From contig NZ_BATP01000051.1 of the NCBI RefSeq assembly GCF_000739615.1, positions 1-64,000 of the forward strand: a DNA stretch of 64,000 nucleotides, given 5' to 3'. Below the pieces are notes generated by a model. The model was not told the DNA's origin and ran no database searches. It worked only from the letters and a program-made list of their open reading frames with translations. The first letter of the stretch is position 1. Each line of letters starts with the position of its first letter. Positions 36,697 to 44,866 of the stretch are shown in pieces. The translations under genes and the position numbers were made by a program. The stretch is from Haloferula sp. BvORR071 (GTDB lineage: Bacteria > Verrucomicrobiota > Verrucomicrobiia > Verrucomicrobiales > Akkermansiaceae).

Positions 36697-37665
36697 ATGA
36701 TTTCGACCCTTGAACTCAGGAACTTTCGTGGACTTGAACACGTGAAGTTCGAGGAACTCGGGCGCGTGAATCTGATTGTGGGGGGAAATAACGCGGGGAA
36801 GACCTCGATTCTCGAGGCTTTGGTTCTGTTGCATGGGAATTCAACCCAGTTAACGAAATTGCCTTCGACCTTTCGGCAGGAGGTTCAGAATGACAATGTC
36901 GTCAACTTCTGGAGTATGCTCCCTCGGGACAAGAAGTGGAAGGGGTTTTGGGTTTCGGACGGGGCGTTGAATATTACTGCTCACATCAGTGACAAGGAGG
37001 TGCGGGTTAATCTTGAGAACGGGAGCAAAGCGGACAGTCTTTTCTGGTTGCAGCAGGGGGGGAAGCTGGGACTCCGAGGGTATGGCGACGGACTTTCTAT
37101 ACTCTCCACTGCTCAGGATCCGCCTGAGAACATTTCCGAGCTATTCAATCGAATCGCGCCGCTCAATCCGAGGAATGAAGATCGGATTCAAGATTTGATC
37201 CGCCGGTCGATCGAGCCCCGTCTGCAACGTTTGCGCTATGCAAAGCCGCTAGGTACCAAAAGCCATCTCGTCTATGCAGACGTAGGCGAGGGGGAAATGC
37301 TGCCCTTTACTCAACTCGGTCAGGCATTTTCCCGGGCCTTGCAGGTGTATTGCGAGATCTTTGCCAAATCTCCGAAGATCCTGTTGGTTGATGAAATCGA
37401 GAATGGCCTCTACTACGAAGGGCTGGAGGACTACTGGCGTGGTCTCTTGGAAGTTCTGGAGGACCAAAACGTGCAGCTCTTTGCCACAACCCACAGCCGT
37501 GAGTGCATGGAGGCTGCCCACCGTGCCGCAAAGACAAGGGACAGCTACCCGATACGCTATCTCCGGCTCGACCGACGGGTGGATGATCCCGCCAAGATTG
37601 TGGCAACGAGCTTTGGCGAGGAAGTGATGGAGAGTGCGATTCAGTTCAACAAAGAGATGCGATGA
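36697..37665 (+). CDS. AAA/ABC-type ATPase of the OLD-like family, first gene of a two-gene module
   Basis: 322 aa. Begins MISTLELRNFRGLEHVKF, the beta-strand and FRG motif typical of OLD/RecF/SMC-like ATPases. Walker A GGNNAGKTS (29-37, Lys35), a degenerate signature around FTQLGQAFSRAL (about 205-216), Walker B ILLVDEIENGL (Asp232, Glu233) and switch His266 in ATTHSREC. No long coiled coil. GC content and codon use are lower than in the flanking genes, with TTA and AAT codons more frequent, suggesting transfer. The stop overlaps the next start (ATGA), so the two proteins are probably made in fixed ratio. It belongs with the stand-alone ATPases that pair with TOPRIM proteins in defence modules such as PARIS-like or Gabija-like systems; exact class undetermined. 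Confidence 0.85.
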   Translation: MISTLELRNFRGLEHVKFEELGRVNLIVGGNNAGKTSILEALVLLHGNSTQLTKLPSTFRQEVQNDNVVNFWSMLPRDKKWKGFWVSDGALNITAHISDKEVRVNLENGSKADSLFWLQQGGKLGLRGYGDGLSILSTAQDPPENISELFNRIAPLNPRNEDRIQDLIRRSIEPRLQRLRYAKPLGTKSHLVYADVGEGEMLPFTQLGQAFSRALQVYCEIFAKSPKILLVDEIENGLYYEGLEDYWRGLLEVLEDQNVQLFATTHSRECMEAAHRAAKTRDSYPIRYLRLDRRVDDPAKIVATSFGEEVMESAIQFNKEMR

Positions 37666-38297
37666 ACGAAGCTCCTGCACCTGGTCTTGTAATCTGCGAA
37701 GGCAAGGAGGATCGCCTAGTCATCGAGCGCTTGGCGCGCAAAGCGGGCATTGCTGCGAATGTGGTCGCCTTCGAGGACTATGATGGAGAAGGGAACTTGC
37801 GGAGGTTTCTCCAAGTCTTGAAGGCGGAGGGCCGCTTTACCTCGGGGGAGTTGAAGCGGATTCTGGTCACGCGGGATGCTGATGATAATCCGGCGGCGGC
37901 TTGGTTTTCGCTTTCAGGGGCGGTGAATTCCACCTTCGGTCTGGCCGTTGAGTCGCCCGGGCAATGGCATCAGGTGGAAAGAGGGCCACAGATCGCAGCT
38001 TGGCTGATTCCGGCTCAAGGAAGTGCTGGGATGATTGAGACCCTTTGCATGAGGGCAGCCTCTGGGAAATCCCAAGAAGCGTTCAACTGCTTGGACCCGT
38101 TTGTGGCGTGCTTGGAGGGCTGGCGAAATACCAAGCTCCACGAGAAAGAGCGCTTCGCCTATTGGACGATCTGTGGTCAATCTGACGATCCGCGAAAGCG
38201 CCTGTCTTTGGAGCGCGCACTCGATCGTTTGGATATCGACTGGGATCACAAGGCGTTCGCCAGCTTGAGGCAGATCCTGGTGGAGGCTGCGAGCTGA
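37662..38297 (+). CDS. TOPRIM-fold DUF3226-like protein, second gene of a two-gene module
   Basis: 211 aa. The N-terminus carries the TOPRIM signature: GLVICEGKEDRLVIERLA with Glu13, and LVTRDADDNP with Asp72 and Asp74, positions that bind a divalent metal in nucleases and topoisomerases. The C-terminal part (WLIPAQGSAGMIETLCM...) matches what I recall of the DUF3226 family. Start overlaps the ATPase stop by four bases. Probably the nuclease or effector subunit regulated by the ATPase. Analogous to AriB in PARIS (a DUF4435 TOPRIM protein) but in a different family. GC drop continues through this gene. The defence role is inference. Confidence 0.82.
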   Translation: MNEAPAPGLVICEGKEDRLVIERLARKAGIAANVVAFEDYDGEGNLRRFLQVLKAEGRFTSGELKRILVTRDADDNPAAAWFSLSGAVNSTFGLAVESPGQWHQVERGPQIAAWLIPAQGSAGMIETLCMRAASGKSQEAFNCLDPFVACLEGWRNTKLHEKERFAYWTICGQSDDPRKRLSLERALDRLDIDWDHKAFASLRQILVEAAS

Positions 38298-38378
38298 AGC
38301 GGCTTCGGGACCATCAATCCGAGGAAGATTACTCCGCGCAGCGGCCTCCGATTGATAGCTGGTGCTGTCTTCTTCCCG

Positions 38379-38400
38379 CCCCCCATACCGGGTGGTTTTC
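38379..38400 (+). terminator. Dispersed hairpin repeat, copy 4, possible terminator of the ATPase/TOPRIM pair
   Basis: A six-bp stem with the same conserved C-T mismatch and TTTT tail as the copies at 19155 and 24003, with a different loop (ATACC). It lies 82 bases after the TOPRIM gene and 120 bases before the MoxR gene. Here, unlike at the other copies, a terminator role for the upstream plus-strand gene is plausible. Confidence 0.5.
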
Positions 38401-38519
38401 CCGAAATGCGTTGAGATTCGCGCATTCACCCCGGTATGATCATCGGAACTCGCGTGTGTGGCCGTGCATGACCCGATGGCCGCCGGAGCTTCCTTTTCAA
38501 ATCCACCGCATTCCGTATC

Positions 38520-39587
38520 ATGACTCCTGCCAATACCATGACGATGCCGAGACCTGCCGATGAGAGTGCGGCGATGGCTGCTGCGGATGCGGCGATCCGG
38601 CCCGAGGCTGTGGCCGAGTGCCGCCAACTCTATGCCGCGGTGGAGCGCGAGCTGGCGAAGGTGATCGTGGGCCAGACGCAGGTGATCGAAGAGATCATGA
38701 TCTCGATCCTGACCAAGAGTCATGCGCTGCTGGTGGGTGTGCCAGGCCTGGCAAAGACGCTGCTGATCTCGACGCTGGCGGATGCGCTGGCGCTGAGCTT
38801 TCGCCGGATCCAGTTCACGCCGGACCTGATGCCGAGCGACATCACGGGCACGGAGGTGATCCACTCGGATCCGGTGAGTGGCGAAAAGAGCTTCAAGTTC
38901 CATCCCGGGCCGCTGTTCGCGAACATCGTGCTGGCCGATGAAATCAACCGCACGCCGCCGAAGACGCAGGCGGCGATGCTGGAGGCGATGCAGGAGCGCC
39001 GCGTGACGGTCGGCGGCGTGACGCGTCCGCTGCCGGTGCCATTCTTCGTGCTGGCGACGCAGAATCCGCTGGAGCAAGAGGGCACCTATCCCTTGCCGGA
39101 GGCGCAGCTCGATCGCTTCATGTTCCTGATCCATGTCGGCTATCCGACCGAGGCGGAGGAGCTGGAGGTGATGAAGCGCGGCACCAGCAAGAGCGGTGAG
39201 CCACCACGGCCGGTGCTGGATGCGGAGGCGATCGCGCGGATGCAGGACACGGTGCGCAACATTCCCGTGGCAGATCATGTCTTCCAGTATGCGCTGAAGA
39301 TCGTGCGGGCGACGCGGCCGAAGGAGGAGGGTGCAGCAGGAGATTGCGCGCGCTACCTGAGCTTCGGCGCGGGACCTCGCGCGAGCCTGGCGCTGATCAT
39401 GGCGGCGAAGGCGCACGCGCTCCTGCGTGGCAGGCTTTTCGCCGGCTGCGCGGATATCGCGGCGGTGGCTCCATCGATCTTGCGGCACCGCATCGCCGTG
39501 AACTTCAGCGCGCAGAGTGAAGGCATCACGCCGGATGACATCGTGAAGCGTATCCTTGCCGCGATCCCGCCCCATGAATCCGCCTGA
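38520..39587 (+). CDS. MoxR-family AAA+ ATPase
   Basis: 355 aa from ATG 38520. Walker A GVPGLAKT (73-80), Walker B IVLADEINRTPPKTQ (about 138-152), sensor 1 in FFVLATQNPLEQEGTYPL and arginine-finger region EAQLDRFMF. MoxR proteins are chaperone-like ATPases that usually act on VWA-domain partners. This gene heads a closely packed operon (DUF58, VWA, VWA/amidotransferase-like, DUF4175-like, two secreted proteins), the standard MoxR-DUF58-BatA layout, thought to work on membrane or cell-envelope complexes. Overlaps the next start by 14 bases. Confidence 0.94.
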   Translation: MTPANTMTMPRPADESAAMAAADAAIRPEAVAECRQLYAAVERELAKVIVGQTQVIEEIMISILTKSHALLVGVPGLAKTLLISTLADALALSFRRIQFTPDLMPSDITGTEVIHSDPVSGEKSFKFHPGPLFANIVLADEINRTPPKTQAAMLEAMQERRVTVGGVTRPLPVPFFVLATQNPLEQEGTYPLPEAQLDRFMFLIHVGYPTEAEELEVMKRGTSKSGEPPRPVLDAEAIARMQDTVRNIPVADHVFQYALKIVRATRPKEEGAAGDCARYLSFGAGPRASLALIMAAKAHALLRGRLFAGCADIAAVAPSILRHRIAVNFSAQSEGITPDDIVKRILAAIPPHESA

Positions 39588-40473
39588 GTTTGATCTGCTG
39601 GATCCCGAAGCGGTGTCGCGGGGCGACGCGCTGGGCATCATGGCGCGCAAGATCGTGGAGGGCTACCGGGTGGGTGAGCACCGCTCGCCCTTCCATGGCT
39701 TCGCGATCGAGTTTGCGCAGCACCGTGAATACTCGATCGGCGACGACACCCGCCACCTCGACTGGAAGGTGATCGGCCGCTCGGACCGCTACTACATCCG
39801 CCAGTATGAGCAGGATACGAACTTCGTCACGCAACTGGTGGTCGATGGCAGTGCCTCGATGAACTACGGATCTAGTAAATTGACCAAGCTGCACTTCGCC
39901 AAGGTGCTGGCCGCCTGCCTGGCGCACGTGATCCTGCTGCAGCGCGATGCGGTGGCGCTGGCGCTGGTGGATGAAAAGGTGCAGGACTACATGCCCCGCA
40001 CGGATAGCCCGGGCAGCATCCAGCAGATTATGGAGCGGCTGGCGCGCTTCCAGGGGAGTGCGAAGACTTCGCTGGGGGAATCGCTGCTGCAAGTATCGCG
40101 GGAGGCCCGCAAGCGCGGGATCACGATCATCATCAGCGATCTGCTGGATGATGAGGAGGGGCTGGCCCGCGGGCTGGAGCGCCTGACCTATGGCGGGCAT
40201 GAGGTGATCGTTTTCCACACGCTGGATCCGCATGAGCTGACCTTTCCCTTCGATGGCACCTGGGAGTTCCGCAATCTGGAAGGCGCGGATCGCTTGAAGA
40301 TTTCCCCCGCGGATTTCCGCAAGACCTACCTGAAGAACCTGGAAGCCTTCACCGCCCGGGTGCGCGCGACCTGCGAAAAATTCCAAGCCCACTACCTGCT
40401 GGTGGACACCGGCAAGAACCTCGCTGAAACCCTGAGCGGCTATCTCGCCTTCCGGCAGAAGGCGGCGCGTTGA
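39574..40473 (+). CDS. DUF58 domain protein
   Basis: 299 aa. ATG 39574 is chosen (MNPPEFDLLDPEAVSRG...); it overlaps the MoxR stop, giving translational coupling; TTG 39556 is an alternative start. Contains the DUF58 signature (EYSIGDDTRHLDWKVIGRSD) and a VWA-like fold with VVDGSASMNYG. There is no membrane helix, unlike many DUF58 proteins. Acts with MoxR; partners in the operon are the VWA proteins downstream. Confidence 0.93.
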   Translation: MNPPEFDLLDPEAVSRGDALGIMARKIVEGYRVGEHRSPFHGFAIEFAQHREYSIGDDTRHLDWKVIGRSDRYYIRQYEQDTNFVTQLVVDGSASMNYGSSKLTKLHFAKVLAACLAHVILLQRDAVALALVDEKVQDYMPRTDSPGSIQQIMERLARFQGSAKTSLGESLLQVSREARKRGITIIISDLLDDEEGLARGLERLTYGGHEVIVFHTLDPHELTFPFDGTWEFRNLEGADRLKISPADFRKTYLKNLEAFTARVRATCEKFQAHYLLVDTGKNLAETLSGYLAFRQKAAR

Positions 40474-40477
40474 GACG

Positions 40478-42544
40478 ATGGGCTTTCTCTCTCCAGCAAT
40501 GCTTGCCGGGTTGGTGGCGGTCGGGGTGCCGATCCTGATCCACCTGCTCAACAAGTTCCGCGTCCGTAGCACGGACTGGGGCGCAATGAAGCTGCTGCTC
40601 GACAGCGTGAAGCAGGACGAGCGCAAGGTGAAGCTGGATGATCTCATTCTCCTGCTGCTGCGCTGCGCGGTGGTGGTGGCCGCGGTGATTGCCTTCGCTC
40701 ATCCGGTGCTGAAGGGCAGTGCGAATGGCGGCGAGGCGAGCGGCCCGGTCGCGGCGGTGGTGCTGCTGGATAATTCGGCGAGCATGGGGCAAACGGGCGG
40801 CGCGCTAAGCCGCTTCGAACAAGCGAAACAGGAGATCCGCGAGTGGCTGGATGCGTTGCATCCACGCTCGGAGGTCGCGATGATCCTCGCCTCGGATAGT
40901 CCGGTGCCCCTGGTGGCCGAGCCGATCGATGATGCGGTGCTGCTGCGCAAGGCGCTGGATGAAGCGCCGCTCAGCGACAAAGGCAGCGGGCTAATGGATT
41001 CGCTGGGGATGGCGGTCGATGCTCTGGCCGCGACCAAGGACCGGCCGAAGGAGATCCGCATCTACACCGATGGTCAGCGGCCGCTGCTGCCCGATCCCGA
41101 AGCACTGCGGCGTCTCGCCCGTGAGCACCCGGAGATCTTGATCCGGCCGATTCTTGTGGGCGCAGCTCCCGCGGCGAATCTCGGGATCGTCTCGTTGGAA
41201 GCGAGTGGTGGGATTCCTTCGCCGGGGCGCCTGTTGCGGATTCACGCCAAGGTGCTGAATGCCGGGCCCGGTGAAGCGGTGAATGTGCCACTGGAATTCA
41301 GCCTGGATGATGGCACCCCGGCGGGTTCGCTGGTGATTCCGCGGATCGCAGCGGGATCTACGGCGGAGGGCGTAATTGCCTTCAGCTTCCCGGCGGAGGG
41401 GCCGCATGCGCTGACGGCCTTGCTCCCCGCGGATGCCCTGCTGGCGGACAATCAACGCTCGCTGGCGGTGGAGGTCGCGCGGCGGAAGGATGTGGTGGTC
41501 GTGAATGCGGGGAGTGTCACGGGGGGCTTTGTCGCGAAGGCGATCGCGCCGGTCGCGGTGGAGGAGGCCGCGAAGTTCTTCCTCGCGCCGCTGCCGGCGG
41601 AGATGGACGAGCTGCCCGGGTTGCTGGCCCAGCAGGAGCTGCCCTTCGCCGTGGTGCTTTGCGAGCCGCAGGAGATCCCGGCGGCTACGGCTGATTTGTT
41701 AGATCGCTATCTCGCGAAGGGCGGCAATCTGATTGTCTTCCCCGGTGCCGGCTGGCAGGGCGGGGATGGTCTGCTGCCAGCGGCGCTTTCTGCGCCGATT
41801 GGTGAGGGCACGCCCGGCGTGACCTGGCAGGGAAGGGGACTCACGCATCCGGTCACCCGTCTCTGGAATGATGCCGCGAATGGCAATCTCGGCAGCGTGG
41901 TCTTGATGAAGCATTTCCCGCTGGATCTGCGCGCTGGCGAGGCGCTGGTCACGCTCTCCGATGGCAAGCCCGGCGTGGCGATCGGTCATCGCGGTGCAGG
42001 CAGCGTGGTGCTCTTTGCCGCGCCCTTGCAGGCGGAGTGGACGAATCTAGCGATCCACCCGGCCTTTGTGCCCTTCTTCCAGCGGCTGCTCGGCGAGCTG
42101 GATCGCGGTGCGCAGGGCGGGTTGAACCTTCGCCCCGGTGAGGTCTTCCGCAAGATCCTGAAGCCGGAGGAGAGCGGCAAGAATTTCACCCTGCACCTCC
42201 CCGGGCAGGGCGGTGAGCGCAGCGGCGGACAACTCGCCGCGAGTACGGAGGGTACCGTACTACGCTGCGAGGATACCTGGCCGCTGGGTATCTACCGGGC
42301 CTCGGTCGAGGGCGAGCCGGTGGCCGTCTTCACGGTGGGGCTTGATCCGGAGGAGTCGCGGCTGGAGCAGATTCCCGCGGCGGATCTCGCGGAGTGGACC
42401 ACGGTGCCGCGAGAGGCAATCGCGGAGCCGGTCCAATCGCGCACGGTGGTGCTGAAGGATTTCCTGCCGCTGCTTCTTTGGATTCTCGTAGGGCTCGCGT
42501 TGGTGGAGTGCGGGATGGCGTATCGCGTGACCATGGCCCGTTAG
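40478..42544 (+). CDS. BatA-type membrane protein with VWA and amidotransferase-like domains
   Basis: 688 aa. N-terminal BatA segment with two membrane helices (MLAGLVAVGVPILIHLLNKF, and LLLLRCAVVVAAVIAFAHPVL at 58-80), VWA domain with MIDAS motif VLLDNSASMG (about 94-105), then a beta-sandwich region and a class-I glutamine-amidotransferase-like fold (LLDRYLAKGGNLIVFPGAGW), and a C-terminal membrane helix (LPLLLWILVGLALVECG). The VWA region would face the cytosol or periplasm depending on topology. Gap of 4 bases to DUF58 and 1 base to the next gene. Confidence 0.92.
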   Translation: MGFLSPAMLAGLVAVGVPILIHLLNKFRVRSTDWGAMKLLLDSVKQDERKVKLDDLILLLLRCAVVVAAVIAFAHPVLKGSANGGEASGPVAAVVLLDNSASMGQTGGALSRFEQAKQEIREWLDALHPRSEVAMILASDSPVPLVAEPIDDAVLLRKALDEAPLSDKGSGLMDSLGMAVDALAATKDRPKEIRIYTDGQRPLLPDPEALRRLAREHPEILIRPILVGAAPAANLGIVSLEASGGIPSPGRLLRIHAKVLNAGPGEAVNVPLEFSLDDGTPAGSLVIPRIAAGSTAEGVIAFSFPAEGPHALTALLPADALLADNQRSLAVEVARRKDVVVVNAGSVTGGFVAKAIAPVAVEEAAKFFLAPLPAEMDELPGLLAQQELPFAVVLCEPQEIPAATADLLDRYLAKGGNLIVFPGAGWQGGDGLLPAALSAPIGEGTPGVTWQGRGLTHPVTRLWNDAANGNLGSVVLMKHFPLDLRAGEALVTLSDGKPGVAIGHRGAGSVVLFAAPLQAEWTNLAIHPAFVPFFQRLLGELDRGAQGGLNLRPGEVFRKILKPEESGKNFTLHLPGQGGERSGGQLAASTEGTVLRCEDTWPLGIYRASVEGEPVAVFTVGLDPEESRLEQIPAADLAEWTTVPREAIAEPVQSRTVVLKDFLPLLLWILVGLALVECGMAYRVTMAR

Positions 42545-42545
42545 A

Positions 42546-44864
42546 ATGATGCATGCGAACCCACCATTCCTGATTCTGGCCGATGCCGCGCGCTCCTGGA
42601 GCCTGAGCTACGATGGGCTCGCGCCTGCGTGGGCCTTCCTTGTCTTTCTGGTGCTCGCGGTGGCGGCTGGCTTTGCTTACCTGCGGATCCGGGATCGCGC
42701 GCCGCGCGGCGATCTCTTCGGCATGGCGGCGATCCGGCTCCTGATCTGCGCGCTGCTTGCCGCGCTGCTCACCCTGCCCGTGCTGCGGCTCAGCGAGAGC
42801 AAGGCGGTGCGCCAGCCCTGGGCGGTGCTGGTGGATGCCTCGCAGAGCATGGCACTGCCGGACCGCCGTGAGTCCCCGGAGGATCTCAAGCGCGCCGCCA
42901 TCGCCGCGGGCGTGGCGCAGGCGGATGAGAAGATCGCGGGCATGAGCCGGGCGCAGATCGTCGATGCGCTCGCTTCCAACAAGAAGCTGAACCTCTGGCC
43001 GCGGATCGGCGAACAAGCGGAACTCGAATTCTACACCTTCGGCGAGAACCTCACACGCGAGGCTGGCAATGCCTTCCCCGCCATCGATCCGAAGCAGCAG
43101 CAGACCTCGCTCGGCGATGCGCTCAACCGCGTGCTCAAGGACCCGCGCTCCCTCGGTGGCGTGATCGTGGTCAGCGATGGCGGCAACAATCACGGCGCTC
43201 CGCCGGTCGAGGCCGCGCGCCTCGCGAAGGAACGCAAGCTGCCGCTCTTCCTTTACGGCGTCGGCGTCTCGTCCCCGCCGGACATCGAGGTGCGCTCACT
43301 GGATCATCCCAGCCTCGCCTTCGTCGGCGAGCGCCTGGAAGCCCGCGCCCGCATCGCCATGCGCGGCTTGGAAGGCAAGACGCTCAAGGTATCCCTCAAG
43401 CTCGACGGCGCGGAGATGGGCGAGAGTGAGCTCAGCTTCAGTGGTGACGGTGAGCAGGAAGTCTCCTTCGATGTCGTTCCCCCGAAAGCCGGCGACCTGA
43501 AGCTGGAGGTCTCCGTGCCGGCCGATCCGCAGGAGGTCAGCGGCGAGAACAACCACTTCGAGTCGATGCTTCGCGTGACCGATCGCAAGTTCGACGTGCT
43601 CTTGATCGAGCAGGAGCCGCGCTGGGACTTCCGCTACCTGTTAGACTACCTCCAGCGTGATCCTCGCCTCAAGGTCCGCTGCGCGATGATCGATGGCGAG
43701 CCGGGGCTTTCACAGGGCTCCGAGTCCACCTTCCTGCCCGCGGTGCCGAGCACCCGCGAGGGCATCTTCGCCTCGCAAGTGCTGATCCTCGGCGATGTGA
43801 AGCCCGCCGACCTCGGCCGCCAGCGCATGGAGATGATCGCGGAGTGGGTGGAGGCTGGCGGCGGCATCATCTTCCTTGCCGGCTCAAACTTCAATCCCGC
43901 CGCCTATGCCGGCACCCCGCTGGAAGCCTTGCTGCCGGTGATCGCGGAACCCATGCGCGCCGGGGCCGCCCGCCAGCGCCGCGAGCCCGCGCCCTTCGCG
44001 CTTGAGCTCACGCCCGCAGGCCGTCGCTCGCCCTTCCTGCGCATGGCCGCGGAGGATGCCGAGAACCAGCGGATCTGGGAAAACTTCGCGGGCGTGCGCT
44101 GGGTCGCGCCGGTGCTGCGCGCGAAGCCGGGTGCCGAGGTGCTGTTGGTGGATTCGCGGGCTTCCACCGCTGGCCGCTTCGGCAAAATGCCGGTCTTCGC
44201 GATGCAGGGCTACGGCTCCGGCAAGTGCGTTTACTTCGGCACCGATGAGACCTACCGCTGGCGCAGCAAGACCGGCGAGAAATACTACTCGATCCTCTGG
44301 GGCCAGATCATGCAGTCGCTTTCACTGCAGTTGTTAGAGAAGGCCTCGGCACTGACCCAGATGAAAACCGACCGCGTGCAGTACCGCAGCGGCGAGCGCG
44401 TGGTGATCTCCGGCAAGGCTTACGAGGCCGGCTACGCACCGCTGATGGTTCCCAGCCTGGAAGCCAGCGTCGAAGTGGATGGTCACAGCGAGCCGCTGGT
44501 CCTCACCGCCATCGACAAGAATTCCTTCCGCGGCGAGTTCGTGCCGAAGACTCCTGGCAAATACCGCTTCCAGACCGCCCGCGACCCGGAGGGCGTGATC
44601 GACTTCGAAGTCGTGGACGCGAATGAAGAGAAGCTCCAGACCTCGCTGAATGACACCCTGCTGAAAGAGATGGCCACGGCCGCGGGTGGCAAGTTCATCC
44701 GTGAGGAGGATCTTGATGGGATGCCTGCGATGATTTCCGCCGCCGCGAGCCGCGTGGATGTCCATCGCAAGGTCGAGCTCTATAGCTCTCCAGCGTTGCT
44801 TTCCGTGCTGATCGCCCTCTTTGCCGGTGAATGGTATTGGCGCCGCAGCCGCCGCTTGAAGTGA
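42546..44864 (+). CDS. Membrane protein with VWA-like and glutamine amidotransferase-like domains
   Basis: 772 aa. Two N-terminal membrane helices (AFLVFLVLAVAAGFAYL; LLICALLAALLTLPVL), a VWA-like domain with VDASQSMA as MIDAS, a beta-rich middle part (SLAFVGERLEARARIAM) and a class-I amidotransferase-like fold (WVEAGGGIIFLAGSNFNP) without the catalytic Cys, followed by a C-terminal membrane helix (LLSVLIALFAGEWYW). Common partner of BatA-type proteins in this operon type. Second VWA protein of the operon. Confidence 0.9.
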   Translation: MMHANPPFLILADAARSWSLSYDGLAPAWAFLVFLVLAVAAGFAYLRIRDRAPRGDLFGMAAIRLLICALLAALLTLPVLRLSESKAVRQPWAVLVDASQSMALPDRRESPEDLKRAAIAAGVAQADEKIAGMSRAQIVDALASNKKLNLWPRIGEQAELEFYTFGENLTREAGNAFPAIDPKQQQTSLGDALNRVLKDPRSLGGVIVVSDGGNNHGAPPVEAARLAKERKLPLFLYGVGVSSPPDIEVRSLDHPSLAFVGERLEARARIAMRGLEGKTLKVSLKLDGAEMGESELSFSGDGEQEVSFDVVPPKAGDLKLEVSVPADPQEVSGENNHFESMLRVTDRKFDVLLIEQEPRWDFRYLLDYLQRDPRLKVRCAMIDGEPGLSQGSESTFLPAVPSTREGIFASQVLILGDVKPADLGRQRMEMIAEWVEAGGGIIFLAGSNFNPAAYAGTPLEALLPVIAEPMRAGAARQRREPAPFALELTPAGRRSPFLRMAAEDAENQRIWENFAGVRWVAPVLRAKPGAEVLLVDSRASTAGRFGKMPVFAMQGYGSGKCVYFGTDETYRWRSKTGEKYYSILWGQIMQSLSLQLLEKASALTQMKTDRVQYRSGERVVISGKAYEAGYAPLMVPSLEASVEVDGHSEPLVLTAIDKNSFRGEFVPKTPGKYRFQTARDPEGVIDFEVVDANEEKLQTSLNDTLLKEMATAAGGKFIREEDLDGMPAMISAAASRVDVHRKVELYSSPALLSVLIALFAGEWYWRRSRRLK

Positions 44865-44866
44865 CG

